DNA from: Verrucomicrobiota bacterium JB022
Lineage (GTDB): Bacteria; Verrucomicrobiota; Verrucomicrobiia; Opitutales; Oceanipulchritudinaceae
Reading direction: 5' to 3'
DNA length: 64,000 bases
Assembly (NCBI GenBank): GCA_030673845.1
Contig: JAUTCQ010000017.1
Location: forward strand, 62,001 to 126,000
In this document: in pieces, positions 50,188-58,575 of the stretch
Layout: every line of letters starts with the position of its first letter
How positions within the stretch are numbered: position 1 is the stretch's first letter
Made by a program: the position numbers and the translations under genes
Notes under the pieces: generated by a model
The model's database searches: none
What the model saw: the letters and a program-made list of their open reading frames with translations, nothing else
What the model was told of the DNA's origin: nothing

Positions 50188-51642
50188 ATGACAATGGGTG
50201 TATCTCCTTATAAACGTCTTTACTTTTGGCGTATCTTCTCTAGAGTCCTGAGCATGGTATCCGGGGTAACGCCCATCATGTCGATCGCAGCCCTGGCGCT
50301 GCCCTTCGTCTCTGTGCGAGGGGGAGAGCCAGAAGCGGTGCCGATGCCCACTGGTGGGCTGGTCGACTATCTGGAGCATCCGGAAGCCTTTCGCCACGCC
50401 CAGCAAGCCGTTGTGCGCATCGACGTACGCGAAATCGCCTGGGAGGGGGACAGCCAGCGCCTCGTGCGCGGCCAAGGCAGCGGCGTGATCATCTCCGCCG
50501 AAGGCCATGTGCTGACCAACGCCCACGTCGTCAGCCCCGATGCGGTGGAGATCCTCGTGACGCTCGCCAACCTGGAGCGCGTGCGCGCCAAGCTCGTCGG
50601 CTGGGACCACTGGACCGACCTTGCGCTGCTGCAGCTCGACCTCGAGGAGATCGAGGAAAAAGGCCTCGCCTTTGCCGCCGCCCAGTTTGGCACCTCGCAC
50701 ACCCTGCAGCCCGGCATGCCCGTCTACGCCCTCGGCACGCCCAACGGCCTCACCCGCACCGTCACGCGCGGCATCATCTCCAACCCGCAGCGCTACTTTG
50801 CCGCCAACAACAGCATCCGCGGTTACGAGACGGGCTACTTCAATACCTGGCTGCAAACCGATGCCGCGATCAACCCCGGCAACAGCGGCGGCCCTCTGGT
50901 GACGCCCGACGGCAAGGTGGTGGGTATCAACACCCGCAGCTACCTCGGCGCCAACAACCTTTCCTTTGCCGTACCGGCCGACACCGCGCGCGAAGTGATC
51001 CCCCAACTGCAAGCCGGCGGCGAAGTCGTGCGCAGCAACATCGGGATCCGCCCCGCGCCCTTGCGCGACCTGGAAGCCTTTTTCGGCCTCGACGCCAATG
51101 TCGGCATGTTGATCGACAGCGTCGACGCCGGTTCGCCCGCCGCCGATGCCGGCCTCCGGGCAGGCGACATCGTGCTCGCGATCGACGGCCAGGCGGTCGA
51201 CGGTCGCTTTGCCGAGCAGCTCCCGCCCATCCTGCACCGCATCGCGGTCCAGCCCGTGGGCCAGGAAGTGAGCCTCAAGCTCCGCCGCGGCAGCGAAGAA
51301 TTGACCGTGCCTGTGACGACCGAACGGCTCGAAAGCCGCGTCGGTGCGCGCGGCACCTATGCAGACTGGGGCCTTAGCGTCCAGGAAGTCAGCAAGCCCC
51401 TCGCCCGAGAGCGCCGTTACGACAACGACGACGGCCTCCTTGTAATCGGGCTCCAGAACGCTTTCCCGGCTGAGCGGGCAGGCGTACGCGTGGGAGACAT
51501 CATCCTCAGTGCCAATCGCGAAAGCCTGGCCAGTATGGACGACCTGCGCTCGATCTATGAGGGCTACACCGCGTCGCCCTCCCGCGTATTACTAGAAGTC
51601 CGCCGCAATCGCGAGATTGTGGTGATGGTATTAAAGCCATGA
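50188..51642 (+). CDS. HtrA/DegP-like serine protease with two PDZ domains
   Basis: 484 residues. A basic N-terminus and hydrophobic segment (VTPIMSIAALALPFVSV) suggest export, so it acts in the periplasm. The trypsin-like domain (about 50-250) has the triad His in VLTNAHVV, Asp in WTDLALLQLD and Ser in INPGNSGGPLV. PDZ1 (about 270-360, AGLRAGDIVLAIDGQ) and PDZ2 (about 390-480, AGVRVGDIILSANRE) follow. Degradation of damaged exported proteins is the usual role. The start is uncertain among ATGs at 50188, 50194 and 50254. It overlaps the glycosyltransferase gene by four bases. Confidence 0.9.
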   Translation: MTMGVSPYKRLYFWRIFSRVLSMVSGVTPIMSIAALALPFVSVRGGEPEAVPMPTGGLVDYLEHPEAFRHAQQAVVRIDVREIAWEGDSQRLVRGQGSGVIISAEGHVLTNAHVVSPDAVEILVTLANLERVRAKLVGWDHWTDLALLQLDLEEIEEKGLAFAAAQFGTSHTLQPGMPVYALGTPNGLTRTVTRGIISNPQRYFAANNSIRGYETGYFNTWLQTDAAINPGNSGGPLVTPDGKVVGINTRSYLGANNLSFAVPADTAREVIPQLQAGGEVVRSNIGIRPAPLRDLEAFFGLDANVGMLIDSVDAGSPAADAGLRAGDIVLAIDGQAVDGRFAEQLPPILHRIAVQPVGQEVSLKLRRGSEELTVPVTTERLESRVGARGTYADWGLSVQEVSKPLARERRYDNDDGLLVIGLQNAFPAERAGVRVGDIILSANRESLASMDDLRSIYEGYTASPSRVLLEVRRNREIVVMVLKP

Positions 51643-52670
51643 CGTCGATTACCGACAACGTTATAGGGATCAACTTTTTCCACGGCACCTGCGCGGAAGC
51701 GATCGAGCGCGCCTCCCAGGGCGGCCTCGTCGTCGCCCCCTCCGGCCCCGGCCTCGCGCAAGACTGGCCCCGTGACCCCGTCTACCAGCGCGCGCTGTTG
51801 ACGGCCGACATGGTGCTGGCCGACAGCGGCTACCTCGCCCTGTGCTGGCAAGTGATGAGCAGCGTCCGCCTGACGCGCATCAGCGGCCTCAACTTCTTTG
51901 GCGAGCTCATCCGCCGCCTCAAGCCCGAAGACCGCACCAAGGGCCGCACCTTCTGGGTCATGCCCAACGAGAAGGAAGGCGCGATCAACCTCCAGTGGCT
52001 CGGCTCCCAAGGCATCGAAGCCGGGCAGGACGACAGCTACAACGCGCCCAAATACAGCCGCGACAGCATCGCCGACCCCGCCCTCGCTGCCATCCTCAAC
52101 GAGCGACGCCCTGCCTGGGTGTTCCTCAACCTCGGCGGCGGCGTGCAGGAGCAGCTCGGCTACTGGCTGCGCGAGCACCTCGACTACCGCCCCACCATCA
52201 TTTGCACCGGGGCCGCCATCGCCTTCCTCAGCGGCCAGCAGGCCAGCATCCCCATGTGGGCCGACCGCCTCTACCTCGGCTGGCTGATCCGCTCGCTCCG
52301 CGACCCGAAGCGCCACGGCAGCCGTTACTGGAATACGCTCCACCTGCCCCTCGTGCTCTGGCACGGCTCCGAAACCGCACGGGCCGCCGCCAATACTTGC
52401 CTTTCGCCCAGTGGGGAGTATGGTTCCCCTTCCTATGCAACTGAGCGACGAGCAGAAGCAACAAGTGGCAACCTGGGTAACGCAGGGAGCCTCAATTTCG
52501 GATGTGCAGCGACGCCTGGAGGCGGAGATGGGCCAGAAGCTGACCTACCTCGACACCCGTTTTCTCGTCGACGATCTCGACTTGACGCTGGTCGAAAAGG
52601 CCAAGCCCGCCTCCCCGAAACCGTCTGCGACGGCACCTGGCCCCAACAGCCTGCCCACGCCCGAGCGTGA
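51639..52670 (+). CDS. WecG/TagA/CpsF-type glycosyltransferase with out-of-frame tail
   Basis: 343 residues. The first 260 are a WecG/TagA-type glycosyltransferase: NFFHGTCAEAIERASQGGLV at the start, LADSGYLALCWQ near 60, FFGELIRRL near 88, FLNLGGGVQEQLGYWL near 165 and ICTGAAIAFLSGQQ near 190. The family transfers ManNAcA/ManNAc-type sugars in surface polymers. From about residue 262 the frame reads through the next gene (52435-52965) in another frame; this tail has shadow composition. A normal stop may have been lost by mutation or sequence error. Overlaps the upstream protease stop by four bases. Confidence 0.75.
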   Translation: MTSITDNVIGINFFHGTCAEAIERASQGGLVVAPSGPGLAQDWPRDPVYQRALLTADMVLADSGYLALCWQVMSSVRLTRISGLNFFGELIRRLKPEDRTKGRTFWVMPNEKEGAINLQWLGSQGIEAGQDDSYNAPKYSRDSIADPALAAILNERRPAWVFLNLGGGVQEQLGYWLREHLDYRPTIICTGAAIAFLSGQQASIPMWADRLYLGWLIRSLRDPKRHGSRYWNTLHLPLVLWHGSETARAAANTCLSPSGEYGSPSYATERRAEATSGNLGNAGSLNFGCAATPGGGDGPEADLPRHPFSRRRSRLDAGRKGQARLPETVCDGTWPQQPAHARA

Positions 52671-52965
52671 GGTGGCGCCCGACCACCTGCCCGAACCCCC
52701 CGAGCCCGAGTCGCCCGACCTGGTCGACGCCGAGTTGGCCGGCACCGGGCAGGTAAAGGTCAACATCGACTCGATCAACGTGCCCGGCACGCTGATCAGC
52801 GGAAGCGTCGAGTTCAGCGACGGCGAGACGGCCACCTGGTACATCGACCAAGGCGGCCGCGTGGGCCTCAAGCCCAAGACGCCCGGCTACCAGCCCAGCG
52901 CGCAAGACATTCAGGACTTCCAGGTGGAGCTGCAGAATGCTGCGCAAAAGAAGGGGTATTTCTAA
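52435..52965 (+). CDS. Conserved hypothetical protein
   Basis: 176 residues from the ATG at 52435 (MQLSDEQKQQVATWVTQGAS). The N-terminal domain continues with ISDVQRRLEAEMGQKLTYLD and RFLVDDLDLTL, an HTH-like helical pattern that I believe recurs in Opitutia genomes. A long Pro-rich linker (about 58-105) leads to a beta-domain (VKVNIDSINVPGTLISGSVE, YIDQGGRVGLKPKTPGY). The codon usage is coherent, so this is the real gene in the zone where the glycosyltransferase frame also stays open. An ATG at 52420 is an alternative start. Confidence 0.75.
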   Translation: MQLSDEQKQQVATWVTQGASISDVQRRLEAEMGQKLTYLDTRFLVDDLDLTLVEKAKPASPKPSATAPGPNSLPTPEREVAPDHLPEPPEPESPDLVDAELAGTGQVKVNIDSINVPGTLISGSVEFSDGETATWYIDQGGRVGLKPKTPGYQPSAQDIQDFQVELQNAAQKKGYF

Positions 52966-53009
52966 ACCCCGTCGCGCCCGCTCAACCGACCCTTTTACGC
53001 CCATCTCTC

Positions 53010-53396
53010 ATGCCTACGAAATTCCTCCATACCCGCATCCGCGTCAGCAACCTCGAACGCTCGATCGAGTGGTACCAGAAGACCTGCGGCTTCGAAGTCT
53101 ACAAGCGCAGCGACAAGAGCCCTGCCGGCAATCAGCTCGTCCACCTCGTCCTGCCCGGTAACGAGCACATGCTCGAGCTCACCTACTCGCCCGACTACAA
53201 GGTCGAATTCCCCGAAGACCTCATGCATACCTGCATCGGCGTCGACGACATCGTGGCCTATTGCCAGAACCTTGCCGACCAAGGCTTCGACATCTGGCCC
53301 GGCAAGTGGAAAGAAGAGTTCACCAAGCCCGGCGGTCGCAAAATGGCCTTCCTGACCGACCCCGACGGCTACGAGCTCGAGATTCTCGAGAACTAG
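53010..53396 (+). CDS. gloA: Lactoylglutathione lyase-like glyoxalase
   Basis: 128 residues, the GloA size. Two betaalphabetabetabeta modules carry the metal ligands: His in KFLHTRIRVSNL (about 6), Glu in HMLELTYSP (about 56), His in LMHTCIGVDDI (about 74) and Glu in GYELEILEN at the end. It detoxifies methylglyoxal as the glutathione (or other thiol) adduct. It follows the hypothetical gene by 44 bp and ends at a terminator. The thiol used by this organism is not shown by the sequence. Confidence 0.92.
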   Translation: MPTKFLHTRIRVSNLERSIEWYQKTCGFEVYKRSDKSPAGNQLVHLVLPGNEHMLELTYSPDYKVEFPEDLMHTCIGVDDIVAYCQNLADQGFDIWPGKWKEEFTKPGGRKMAFLTDPDGYELEILEN

Positions 53397-53422
53397 CGGC
53401 ATCCCCATCACGCTCTTTGCTT

Positions 53423-53452
53423 GCCACCTTCCTTCACGAGGGTGGCTTTTTA
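53423..53452 (+). terminator. Intrinsic terminator after gloA
   Basis: GCCACC (53423-53428) pairs with GGTGGC (53441-53446), then TTTTT. Confidence 0.8.
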
Positions 53453-53574
53453 ATGTCCGTTTTTGCAAATCGTTATTTACGCGATGGGGGGAATCGGCTA
53501 GGCAGGGTAGCGCTGGGCATTCTGCACCAGATACTCACCACGCCTTTTTGGGCTCATCCCAACAGTTCATGTCT

Positions 53575-54234
53575 ATGAAGTCTCTCCTGTTTGCAGCGCT
53601 GGCTTTGCCGGCTACGTTGGCCGCCGATCCGGCGCTCACCCTCGAATTCACCATCTACCTCCAAGCCGAGGGCGCCGACGTGCTGGGCCTCAACGGCTCC
53701 TCGTTCACGTTCAACCTCGAATCCTCCGAGAGCCAATACCAGAGCGTTGAGGTGCAGGGCGATTTGATCCCCGCCATCGCCTACGACTCCATGAGCATTA
53801 CGATCATGGGCAGCGATGAGTGGGATGGCACTTTCGGCCTGCAGACGCTGGGGGCATTCAATAACCACTACGGCCTTGCCGGCATCGGCGGAGAGTTGGA
53901 GGAGTTTATTTTCGCACCCCTGTTCCCGGCCGGAAACACAATGGGCGCGATGGATAGCTTCCTGGTGGTGGGGGAGTTGTTTGTAATCGGGCCGATGCAG
54001 GTCGCGGCGGTTTTCCCCGAGGTTGCCATTGGTGACAGCGTAAACTACGCGGACTTTGAGGACCTCGATTATCAGGTGATTTTCAACCAGTTGCAGATTT
54101 CGACAGGTGAGGGTTCATTCGAGACCTACAACTTCAGCCTGACGCCCGCTCCTGCGGTGCCGGAGCCGACGACCTACGCCGCACTGCTCGGCCTCGGGGC
54201 GTTTGCTTTTGCTGCCTGGCGCCGCCGCAGGTAG
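53575..54234 (+). CDS. PEP-CTERM exported protein, array member 1 (type A)
   Basis: 219 residues from the ATG at 53575; signal peptide MKSLLFAALALPATLAA. The mature N-terminus DPALTLEFTIYLQAEGADVL and GLNGSSFTFNLESSESQYQ recurs in array members 3 and 4, so I call it type A. Beta-rich middle, then VPEPTTYAALLGLGAFAFAAWRRRR. It stands alone with its own terminator 16 bp after the stop. First of five tandem paralogues; mature function unknown. Confidence 0.87.
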   Translation: MKSLLFAALALPATLAADPALTLEFTIYLQAEGADVLGLNGSSFTFNLESSESQYQSVEVQGDLIPAIAYDSMSITIMGSDEWDGTFGLQTLGAFNNHYGLAGIGGELEEFIFAPLFPAGNTMGAMDSFLVVGELFVIGPMQVAAVFPEVAIGDSVNYADFEDLDYQVIFNQLQISTGEGSFETYNFSLTPAPAVPEPTTYAALLGLGAFAFAAWRRRR

Positions 54235-54250
54235 CCTTGATTCCGTTTTG

Positions 54251-54279
54251 GCCGCACTCAAGAAAGTGCGGCTTTTTTT
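54251..54279 (+). terminator. Intrinsic terminator, array gene 1
   Basis: Perfect GCCGCACT-CAAGAA-AGTGCGGC (54251-54272) then seven T. Confidence 0.92.
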
Positions 54280-54380
54280 ACCTGAATTCTGCGTCCCGCA
54301 CGTCGATATTTCCTCCAATCGCGGCATTCTCAGTCGAATGCGGTGGCGATCCTTTAAAATCTGCTGGTCCTGTTTCTCAT

Positions 54381-55013
54381 ATGAAATCACTCATCTTTGC
54401 AGCTCTCGGGCTGTTCCCTGCGGTGGCGATGGCGGGTGTTGCGCCTTCGGTCACATTTTCGATCTTCCCTACCGCCTCCGCTAGCGATGCGTATGGCCTC
54501 AACGGGGCAGAACTTGCCTTCACGGTGTATTACAATGCCGAGACTTACACGGCTGGAAGCGGTGATTCGGTCTACTTTGAATACGATTACATCGAGCTGA
54601 ATATCACCGGCGGTCAAGGCATCCTGAACAATTATTACGGTCTCTCCGGTTCGGGATACTTTGGTTCCTTTGGTGGAGAGGGTTTTCCGATCTTCAGTGC
54701 GTTGAGCGAGATGGAGTCCGAAGCGGCAGTCCTTCAGCTGGACGAGGGTCTCTTCCTGGGGCTCGAAGCCCCGCTGTGGGCTACGGCAATGATGCCTACT
54801 GCGGGTGCCATGATCAGCCCCAGCGACTTCGACGTGGTCATGTATCCTCCCTTCACCCTCAACATGGGGATCGGCACTAGTTCCCAAATGGACGGAGGCA
54901 TCTTCTACGAATACGGGTTCGCTCCCGCCCCCGCCGTGCCGGAGCCGTCGACCTACGCCGCCATCCTTGGTCTCGGTGCTTTGGGCTTTGTCGCCTGGCG
55001 CCGCCGCAAGTAA
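54381..55013 (+). CDS. PEP-CTERM exported protein, array member 2 (type B)
   Basis: 210 residues from the ATG at 54381; signal peptide MKSLIFAALGLFPAVAMAG. The mature start VAPSVTFSIFPTASASDAYG and LNGAELAFTVYYNAETYTA matches array member 5 and more weakly the gene at 244, so it is type B. FPIFSALSEMESEAAVLQLDE and MISPSDFDVVMYPPF are shared with member 5. C-terminus VPEPSTYAAILGLGALGFVAWRRRK. Its terminator lies at 55047. Confidence 0.87.
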   Translation: MKSLIFAALGLFPAVAMAGVAPSVTFSIFPTASASDAYGLNGAELAFTVYYNAETYTAGSGDSVYFEYDYIELNITGGQGILNNYYGLSGSGYFGSFGGEGFPIFSALSEMESEAAVLQLDEGLFLGLEAPLWATAMMPTAGAMISPSDFDVVMYPPFTLNMGIGTSSQMDGGIFYEYGFAPAPAVPEPSTYAAILGLGALGFVAWRRRK

Positions 55014-55046
55014 AGGGATTCAAGATCTAACGGTTTTGTTCGATAC

Positions 55047-55075
55047 GCCGCCCCGCAATCGGAGCGGCTTTTTCT
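55047..55075 (+). terminator. Intrinsic terminator, array gene 2
   Basis: GCCGC-C-CCG-CAAT-CGG-A-GCGGC with one unpaired base per side, then TTTTTC. Confidence 0.8.
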
Positions 55076-55122
55076 TTGGCACCATCTTCGTAAAAAAGAC
55101 CTTGTTTGGTCTGAATTACGCG

Positions 55123-55140
55123 GTTTGTCTGCCGATATGC
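55123..55140 (+). promoter_or_regulatory. Conserved upstream element of array gene 3
   Basis: GTTTGTCTGCCGATATGC, 67 bases before the start at 55207. It matches GTTTGTTTGACGATATGC upstream of array gene 4 (56033-56050) at 16 of 18 positions. A shared promoter or operator copied with the gene is likely. Confidence 0.45.
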
Positions 55141-55206
55141 AATTATCAGGCTTTTCTGCACCTCAGTATTTTCGCCTGTAGTCTCCTAATCAAACTGTTT
55201 TGTCCT

Positions 55207-55863
55207 ATGAAGTCTCTCCTGATTGCTGCGCTGGCGCTGCCCGCGACCCTTTCCGCCGTTCCGGAACTCGGCATCCAATTCACGATTTACCTGCAAGATC
55301 AGGGCATCGACCCTTTGGGCCTGAGCGGTTCTTCTTTCACCTTTGAGCTGTATTCGACGGAAGGCCAATACGAAGGCGTGTCCACCGAAGCCGGCATCCT
55401 GCCTGCCTTCTCCTACTATTCCATGTCCGTAACGATTGCAGACAGCGATTCTTTGGACGGAACGTATTCCTTGAAGACGATCGGTGGCACCAACAACCAC
55501 TATGGCATCTCTGGAGTCGGCGGAGGCGAGCCCAATTTGTTTGCCCCTCTCTTTCCGGCCGCCCCCGGCGAACAGACGCATTTGGCCTACCTTGAGGTCG
55601 GCACCGAGTTGTTTTTCATGGGCCCGTTGATGGTGGCAGCTCAAACGCCCGCCGTGATGGTCGGGGATAGCATCCAACATATCGACTATCAGAATCTTAC
55701 CTATAGCTTGTATTCGCCCACGGTCGATCTCACCGTTGGCGAGACTTTGCTTCCGTATGCCATCAGCCTGACGCCTTTTGCTGCCGTGCCGGAGCCGTCG
55801 ACTTATGCGGCGCTGCTCGGCTTGGGTGCCTTCGGTTTTGCCGCCTGGCGCCGCCGCAAGTAG
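55207..55863 (+). CDS. PEP-CTERM exported protein, array member 3 (type A)
   Basis: 218 residues from the ATG at 55207; signal peptide MKSLLIAALALPATLSAV. It is close to member 1: LGIQFTIYLQDQGIDPLGLS, GSSFTFELYSTEGQYEGVST, the mid-domain SDSLDGTYSLKTIGGTNNHYG and NLFAPLFPAAPG. C-terminus VPEPSTYAALLGLGAFGFAAWRRRK. Own terminator at 55893. About 190 bp upstream carry an element shared with member 4. Confidence 0.87.
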   Translation: MKSLLIAALALPATLSAVPELGIQFTIYLQDQGIDPLGLSGSSFTFELYSTEGQYEGVSTEAGILPAFSYYSMSVTIADSDSLDGTYSLKTIGGTNNHYGISGVGGGEPNLFAPLFPAAPGEQTHLAYLEVGTELFFMGPLMVAAQTPAVMVGDSIQHIDYQNLTYSLYSPTVDLTVGETLLPYAISLTPFAAVPEPSTYAALLGLGAFGFAAWRRRK

Positions 55864-55892
55864 TCGCGGATCCCATTTTTTTGGAAGTGTAG

Positions 55893-55920
55893 GGCGGCCC
55901 CACCAGGGCCGCCTTCTTTA
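55893..55920 (+). terminator. Intrinsic terminator, array gene 3
   Basis: Perfect GGCGGCCC-CACCA-GGGCCGCC (55893-55913) then TTCTTT. Confidence 0.88.
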
Positions 55921-56032
55921 TTGGAAGGAAATCGGCGCCTGGCATCTTGGGCGTTGGGCTCGGCATTTTCGCCCGCAGTAACGTGTTTACGAGGTTTTTA
56001 CATTAAGGGCGGCTTATGGGCTAAATTGAGGC

Positions 56033-56050
56033 GTTTGTTTGACGATATGC
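56033..56050 (+). promoter_or_regulatory. Conserved upstream element of array gene 4
   Basis: GTTTGTTTGACGATATGC, 80 bases before the start at 56130; partner of 55123-55140. A similar but shorter string, GTTAGCCGATCTAATGC, lies upstream of array gene 5. Confidence 0.45.
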
Positions 56051-56129
56051 TAGGTCGATGCCTTGGGCTCGTCTGGTTTTTGAAAACGGGCGAGGCATCC
56101 TGAACACCTATAACGTCTGTTTTTTTCAA

Positions 56130-56804
56130 ATGAAGTCTCTGATTTTTGCCGCGCTGGCTCTGCCCTGCGCCCTGGCAGCTGCGCCCAACGTCTATGTGGA
56201 GTATACCGTGTATCTCCAGGCCATGGATCACGCCGACGAACCCGGTCTCAACAACGCTTCGGTCACGTTCTCGATGTATTCCTACGATGGCGACTATGAA
56301 GCCATCGTGTGGGGAGGAGAGCAGGAGCCGTTTCCTGCGGTCGGTTTTACTTTCCACGGGGTGGAGATGACCATCGCGGGTGGTTCTATCCTGGACGGCA
56401 CCTACGACCTGACGCACTCTTCGGAAAACGTTGATTATTACGCGATGGTTGCGGAGGTGGAAGGCAACGGGAATGTGTTTTTCCCCTTCTACCCCGTCGG
56501 CCAGTCTGAATTTGGCCCGGAACTCTTCTTCAATGCGGGCGACTTCTTTGTGCTGCCGGCGATTGTCGGTGCGCTCTACTCCGGAGAGGCGACGCTCGGG
56601 GGCGATATCGACCCTTGGTCGTTCGAAGGACTCGAATACACGGCCTTTGTGCCCTACATGATGTTTGCCAGCAGCGAGGGCGGCTCTCCGCTGATGTATG
56701 CCTACAGTTCTAGCCCCTTCACTGCCGTGCCGGAGCCTGCAACCTACGCCGCGATCCTCGGCCTCGGTGCTCTGGGCTTCGCCGCCTGGCGCCGCCGTAA
56801 GTAG
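56130..56804 (+). CDS. PEP-CTERM exported protein, array member 4 (type A, divergent)
   Basis: 224 residues from the ATG at 56130; signal peptide MKSLIFAALALPCALAAA. Type A traits are weaker: PNVYVEYTVYLQAMDHADEP, GLNNASVTFSMYSYDGDYEA and GGSILDGTYDLTHSSENVDYY. C-terminus VPEPATYAAILGLGALGFAAWRRRK. Own terminator at 56819. It appears to have diverged longer than member 3. Confidence 0.86.
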   Translation: MKSLIFAALALPCALAAAPNVYVEYTVYLQAMDHADEPGLNNASVTFSMYSYDGDYEAIVWGGEQEPFPAVGFTFHGVEMTIAGGSILDGTYDLTHSSENVDYYAMVAEVEGNGNVFFPFYPVGQSEFGPELFFNAGDFFVLPAIVGALYSGEATLGGDIDPWSFEGLEYTAFVPYMMFASSEGGSPLMYAYSSSPFTAVPEPATYAAILGLGALGFAAWRRRK

Positions 56805-56818
56805 GAAATCCTTTGGGA

Positions 56819-56852
56819 ATGCAGGCCACTTTAAAGGCCTGCATTTTTTTTG
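56819..56852 (+). terminator. Intrinsic terminator, array gene 4
   Basis: Perfect ATGCAGGCC-ACTTTAAA-GGCCTGCAT (56819-56844) then seven or more T. Confidence 0.92.
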
Positions 56853-56964
56853 ATAAGTCGATCTTAACTCGAAGCGGCGTTAGCCGATCTAATGCCACGG
56901 CGTAATCTCTCTATGGTCTAGAGAGGCTGAGCCGCATCTACTGTTCGATTTACCTCTGTAATCT

Positions 56965-57615
56965 ATGTTGAAGTCAACGCTTGCAGCCCTCGCGCTGCTT
57001 CCGGTCGCCGTTATGGCCGAACCCTCCCACTCGGTCGACTTTTCGATCTATCCCTTTGCGGATGGCGAAGACGTGCTCGGCCTCAACGGCTCCGAGTTCC
57101 AGTTCAGCCTCTACTATTTCGACGAGACCTACTCGGCTTTCGGTAATTCGGAAGATCCGCTCACGGGCCTGAATTATGTCTTCCTCGAGCTGCGTATTGT
57201 GGGCGGCGCGGGGATCCTGGACAGCTACTACGAAATCTGGAGCGACTCCGAAAACTCCTACGCGGGCGTTTTTGAGATGTCCGAATTCCCGATTTTCTAT
57301 GCCCTCACCTCGCAGGAGTCGGAATTTGCGTTCATGCAGCTCGACGATGCGCTGTTCATGGCGATGCAGTCTCCGATGTGGGGTGTGCTTTCCGACCCGG
57401 AAGTAGGTAGCCTTGTCAACCCCAGCGATTTCGAAGCCTTCATCTACCCTCCGTTCCCGCTGATGATGGCCTTTGGCGCGCAGCCTGAGGGCGAACCGCT
57501 GGCCACGTATGGCTACACCTTCTCTCCGATGCCCGCCGTGCCGGAGCCCTCGACCTACGCCGCGATCCTCGGCCTGGGTGCTCTGGGCTTTGCCGCCTGG
57601 CGCCGCCGCGCGTAA
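56965..57615 (+). CDS. PEP-CTERM exported protein, array member 5 (type B)
   Basis: 216 residues; signal peptide MLKSTLAALALLPVAVMA. Mature start EPSHSVDFSIYPFADGEDVL, GLNGSEFQFSLYYFDETYSA, then FPIFYALTSQESEFAFMQLD and LVNPSDFEAFIYPPFPLMMA, all close to member 2. C-terminus VPEPSTYAAILGLGALGFAAWRRRA. Own terminator at 57642. The last member of the array; the next gene is on the opposite strand. Confidence 0.87.
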   Translation: MLKSTLAALALLPVAVMAEPSHSVDFSIYPFADGEDVLGLNGSEFQFSLYYFDETYSAFGNSEDPLTGLNYVFLELRIVGGAGILDSYYEIWSDSENSYAGVFEMSEFPIFYALTSQESEFAFMQLDDALFMAMQSPMWGVLSDPEVGSLVNPSDFEAFIYPPFPLMMAFGAQPEGEPLATYGYTFSPMPAVPEPSTYAAILGLGALGFAAWRRRA

Positions 57616-57641
57616 GAAGCGGGTTTCGCAGTCGCCTTTCA

Positions 57642-57674
57642 GCCACTTCCTTCGCCGGGAAGTGGCTTTTTTGC
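57642..57674 (+). terminator. Intrinsic terminator, array gene 5
   Basis: GCCACTTCC (57642-57650) pairs with GGAAGTGGC (57658-57666), then TTTTTT. Also touches the end of the convergent gene. Confidence 0.9.
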
Positions 57675-57675
57675 C

Positions 57676-58575
57676 TTAATGTAGCTTCTCCAGTTCGCTT
57701 TCAGGGATTACGCTAGGAGAAATGGCGTACCAGTCGTTGTTGAACTCGTGAAACCCCCACTCTTGGGCTTCAGGTGACCAGAGCCAGACACCGTCGGCCC
57801 CCTCGGCTGCATAATAGCGCCACCCTTGCTCGGCGCTGCTGTAGACCCAAGGCAGGAAAGCCGGGTCTATCCACAAATTGCCAAAGTTCTCGGCATAGGT
57901 CCATTGGCCTTCTACACCGTTCGGCACCGATCCGTCATACTGCCAACAGTAGCCCAACGAAGGATCGCGAACCCAAGGGTAAAACTTGGTGTAGAGGAGG
58001 CCACGGCCTTCCACATAGGCAAAGTGCTTGCTTAGCTGAGCATCTCCAAATGGGCCGCCCGTGTAGGAGCGAACGGGTTCAGGTAGATAAGGCAGAACCG
58101 GCAAGGAGAAGTAGACTTGCAGAAGGGGATTGGAAGCATAGCACACATCGAATTTAAGCGCTACGTCCGGAAAGCTGTCTTCCGGCACTTCAACTGCAGT
58201 GGCAATATTACGATCGATCGCTACGACCAGCCATTCTGAACCAACTGCTGGCGCTCCCCACTGTTGCCCGTGAGTAGATGGAGAGTATGCGGAAACAACA
58301 CTGATGGTCTGGATAGAGCTGTCCCCTTTGTAAATGTTGTATACCTCAAACGTGCTTTTCTGGTTGTACTGGTATTCGCCAAAGAGAGTTGGCATAGCTT
58401 CGATTTGAATGTCTATGATCTTGCCAGTGAATACCGTTGATCCGACGGAGATAAGTTCACTATAACTACTATCTCTGCAGGAGAAAGCAGCCAGCTCTGC
58501 AGGACTGCTCAGTAGAAACCCCAAGCACAAGCTCGGGGTTAAACGTGAAAAAGGCAGTTTAGATGTCTTGGTCAT
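57676..58575 (-). CDS. Exported protein with TIMP-like N-domain and aromatic repeats
   Basis: 299 residues. Signal peptide (LTPSLCLGFLLSSPAELAAF) followed by FSCRDSSYSELISVGSTVFT, KIIDIQIEAMP and STFEVYNIYKGDSSIQTISV (about 32-95), the pattern of NTR/TIMP-like domains with an N-terminal Cys. The C-terminal 120 residues are an aromatic repeat: GRGLLYTKFYPWVRDPSLGY, QWTYAENFGNLWIDPAFLPW, QGWRYYAAEGADGVWLWSPE, similar in kind to the genes at 21430 and 22246. GC is low (about 50%), unlike its neighbours. Function unknown. Confidence 0.7.
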   Translation of the reverse strand: MTKTSKLPFSRLTPSLCLGFLLSSPAELAAFSCRDSSYSELISVGSTVFTGKIIDIQIEAMPTLFGEYQYNQKSTFEVYNIYKGDSSIQTISVVSAYSPSTHGQQWGAPAVGSEWLVVAIDRNIATAVEVPEDSFPDVALKFDVCYASNPLLQVYFSLPVLPYLPEPVRSYTGGPFGDAQLSKHFAYVEGRGLLYTKFYPWVRDPSLGYCWQYDGSVPNGVEGQWTYAENFGNLWIDPAFLPWVYSSAEQGWRYYAAEGADGVWLWSPEAQEWGFHEFNNDWYAISPSVIPESELEKLH

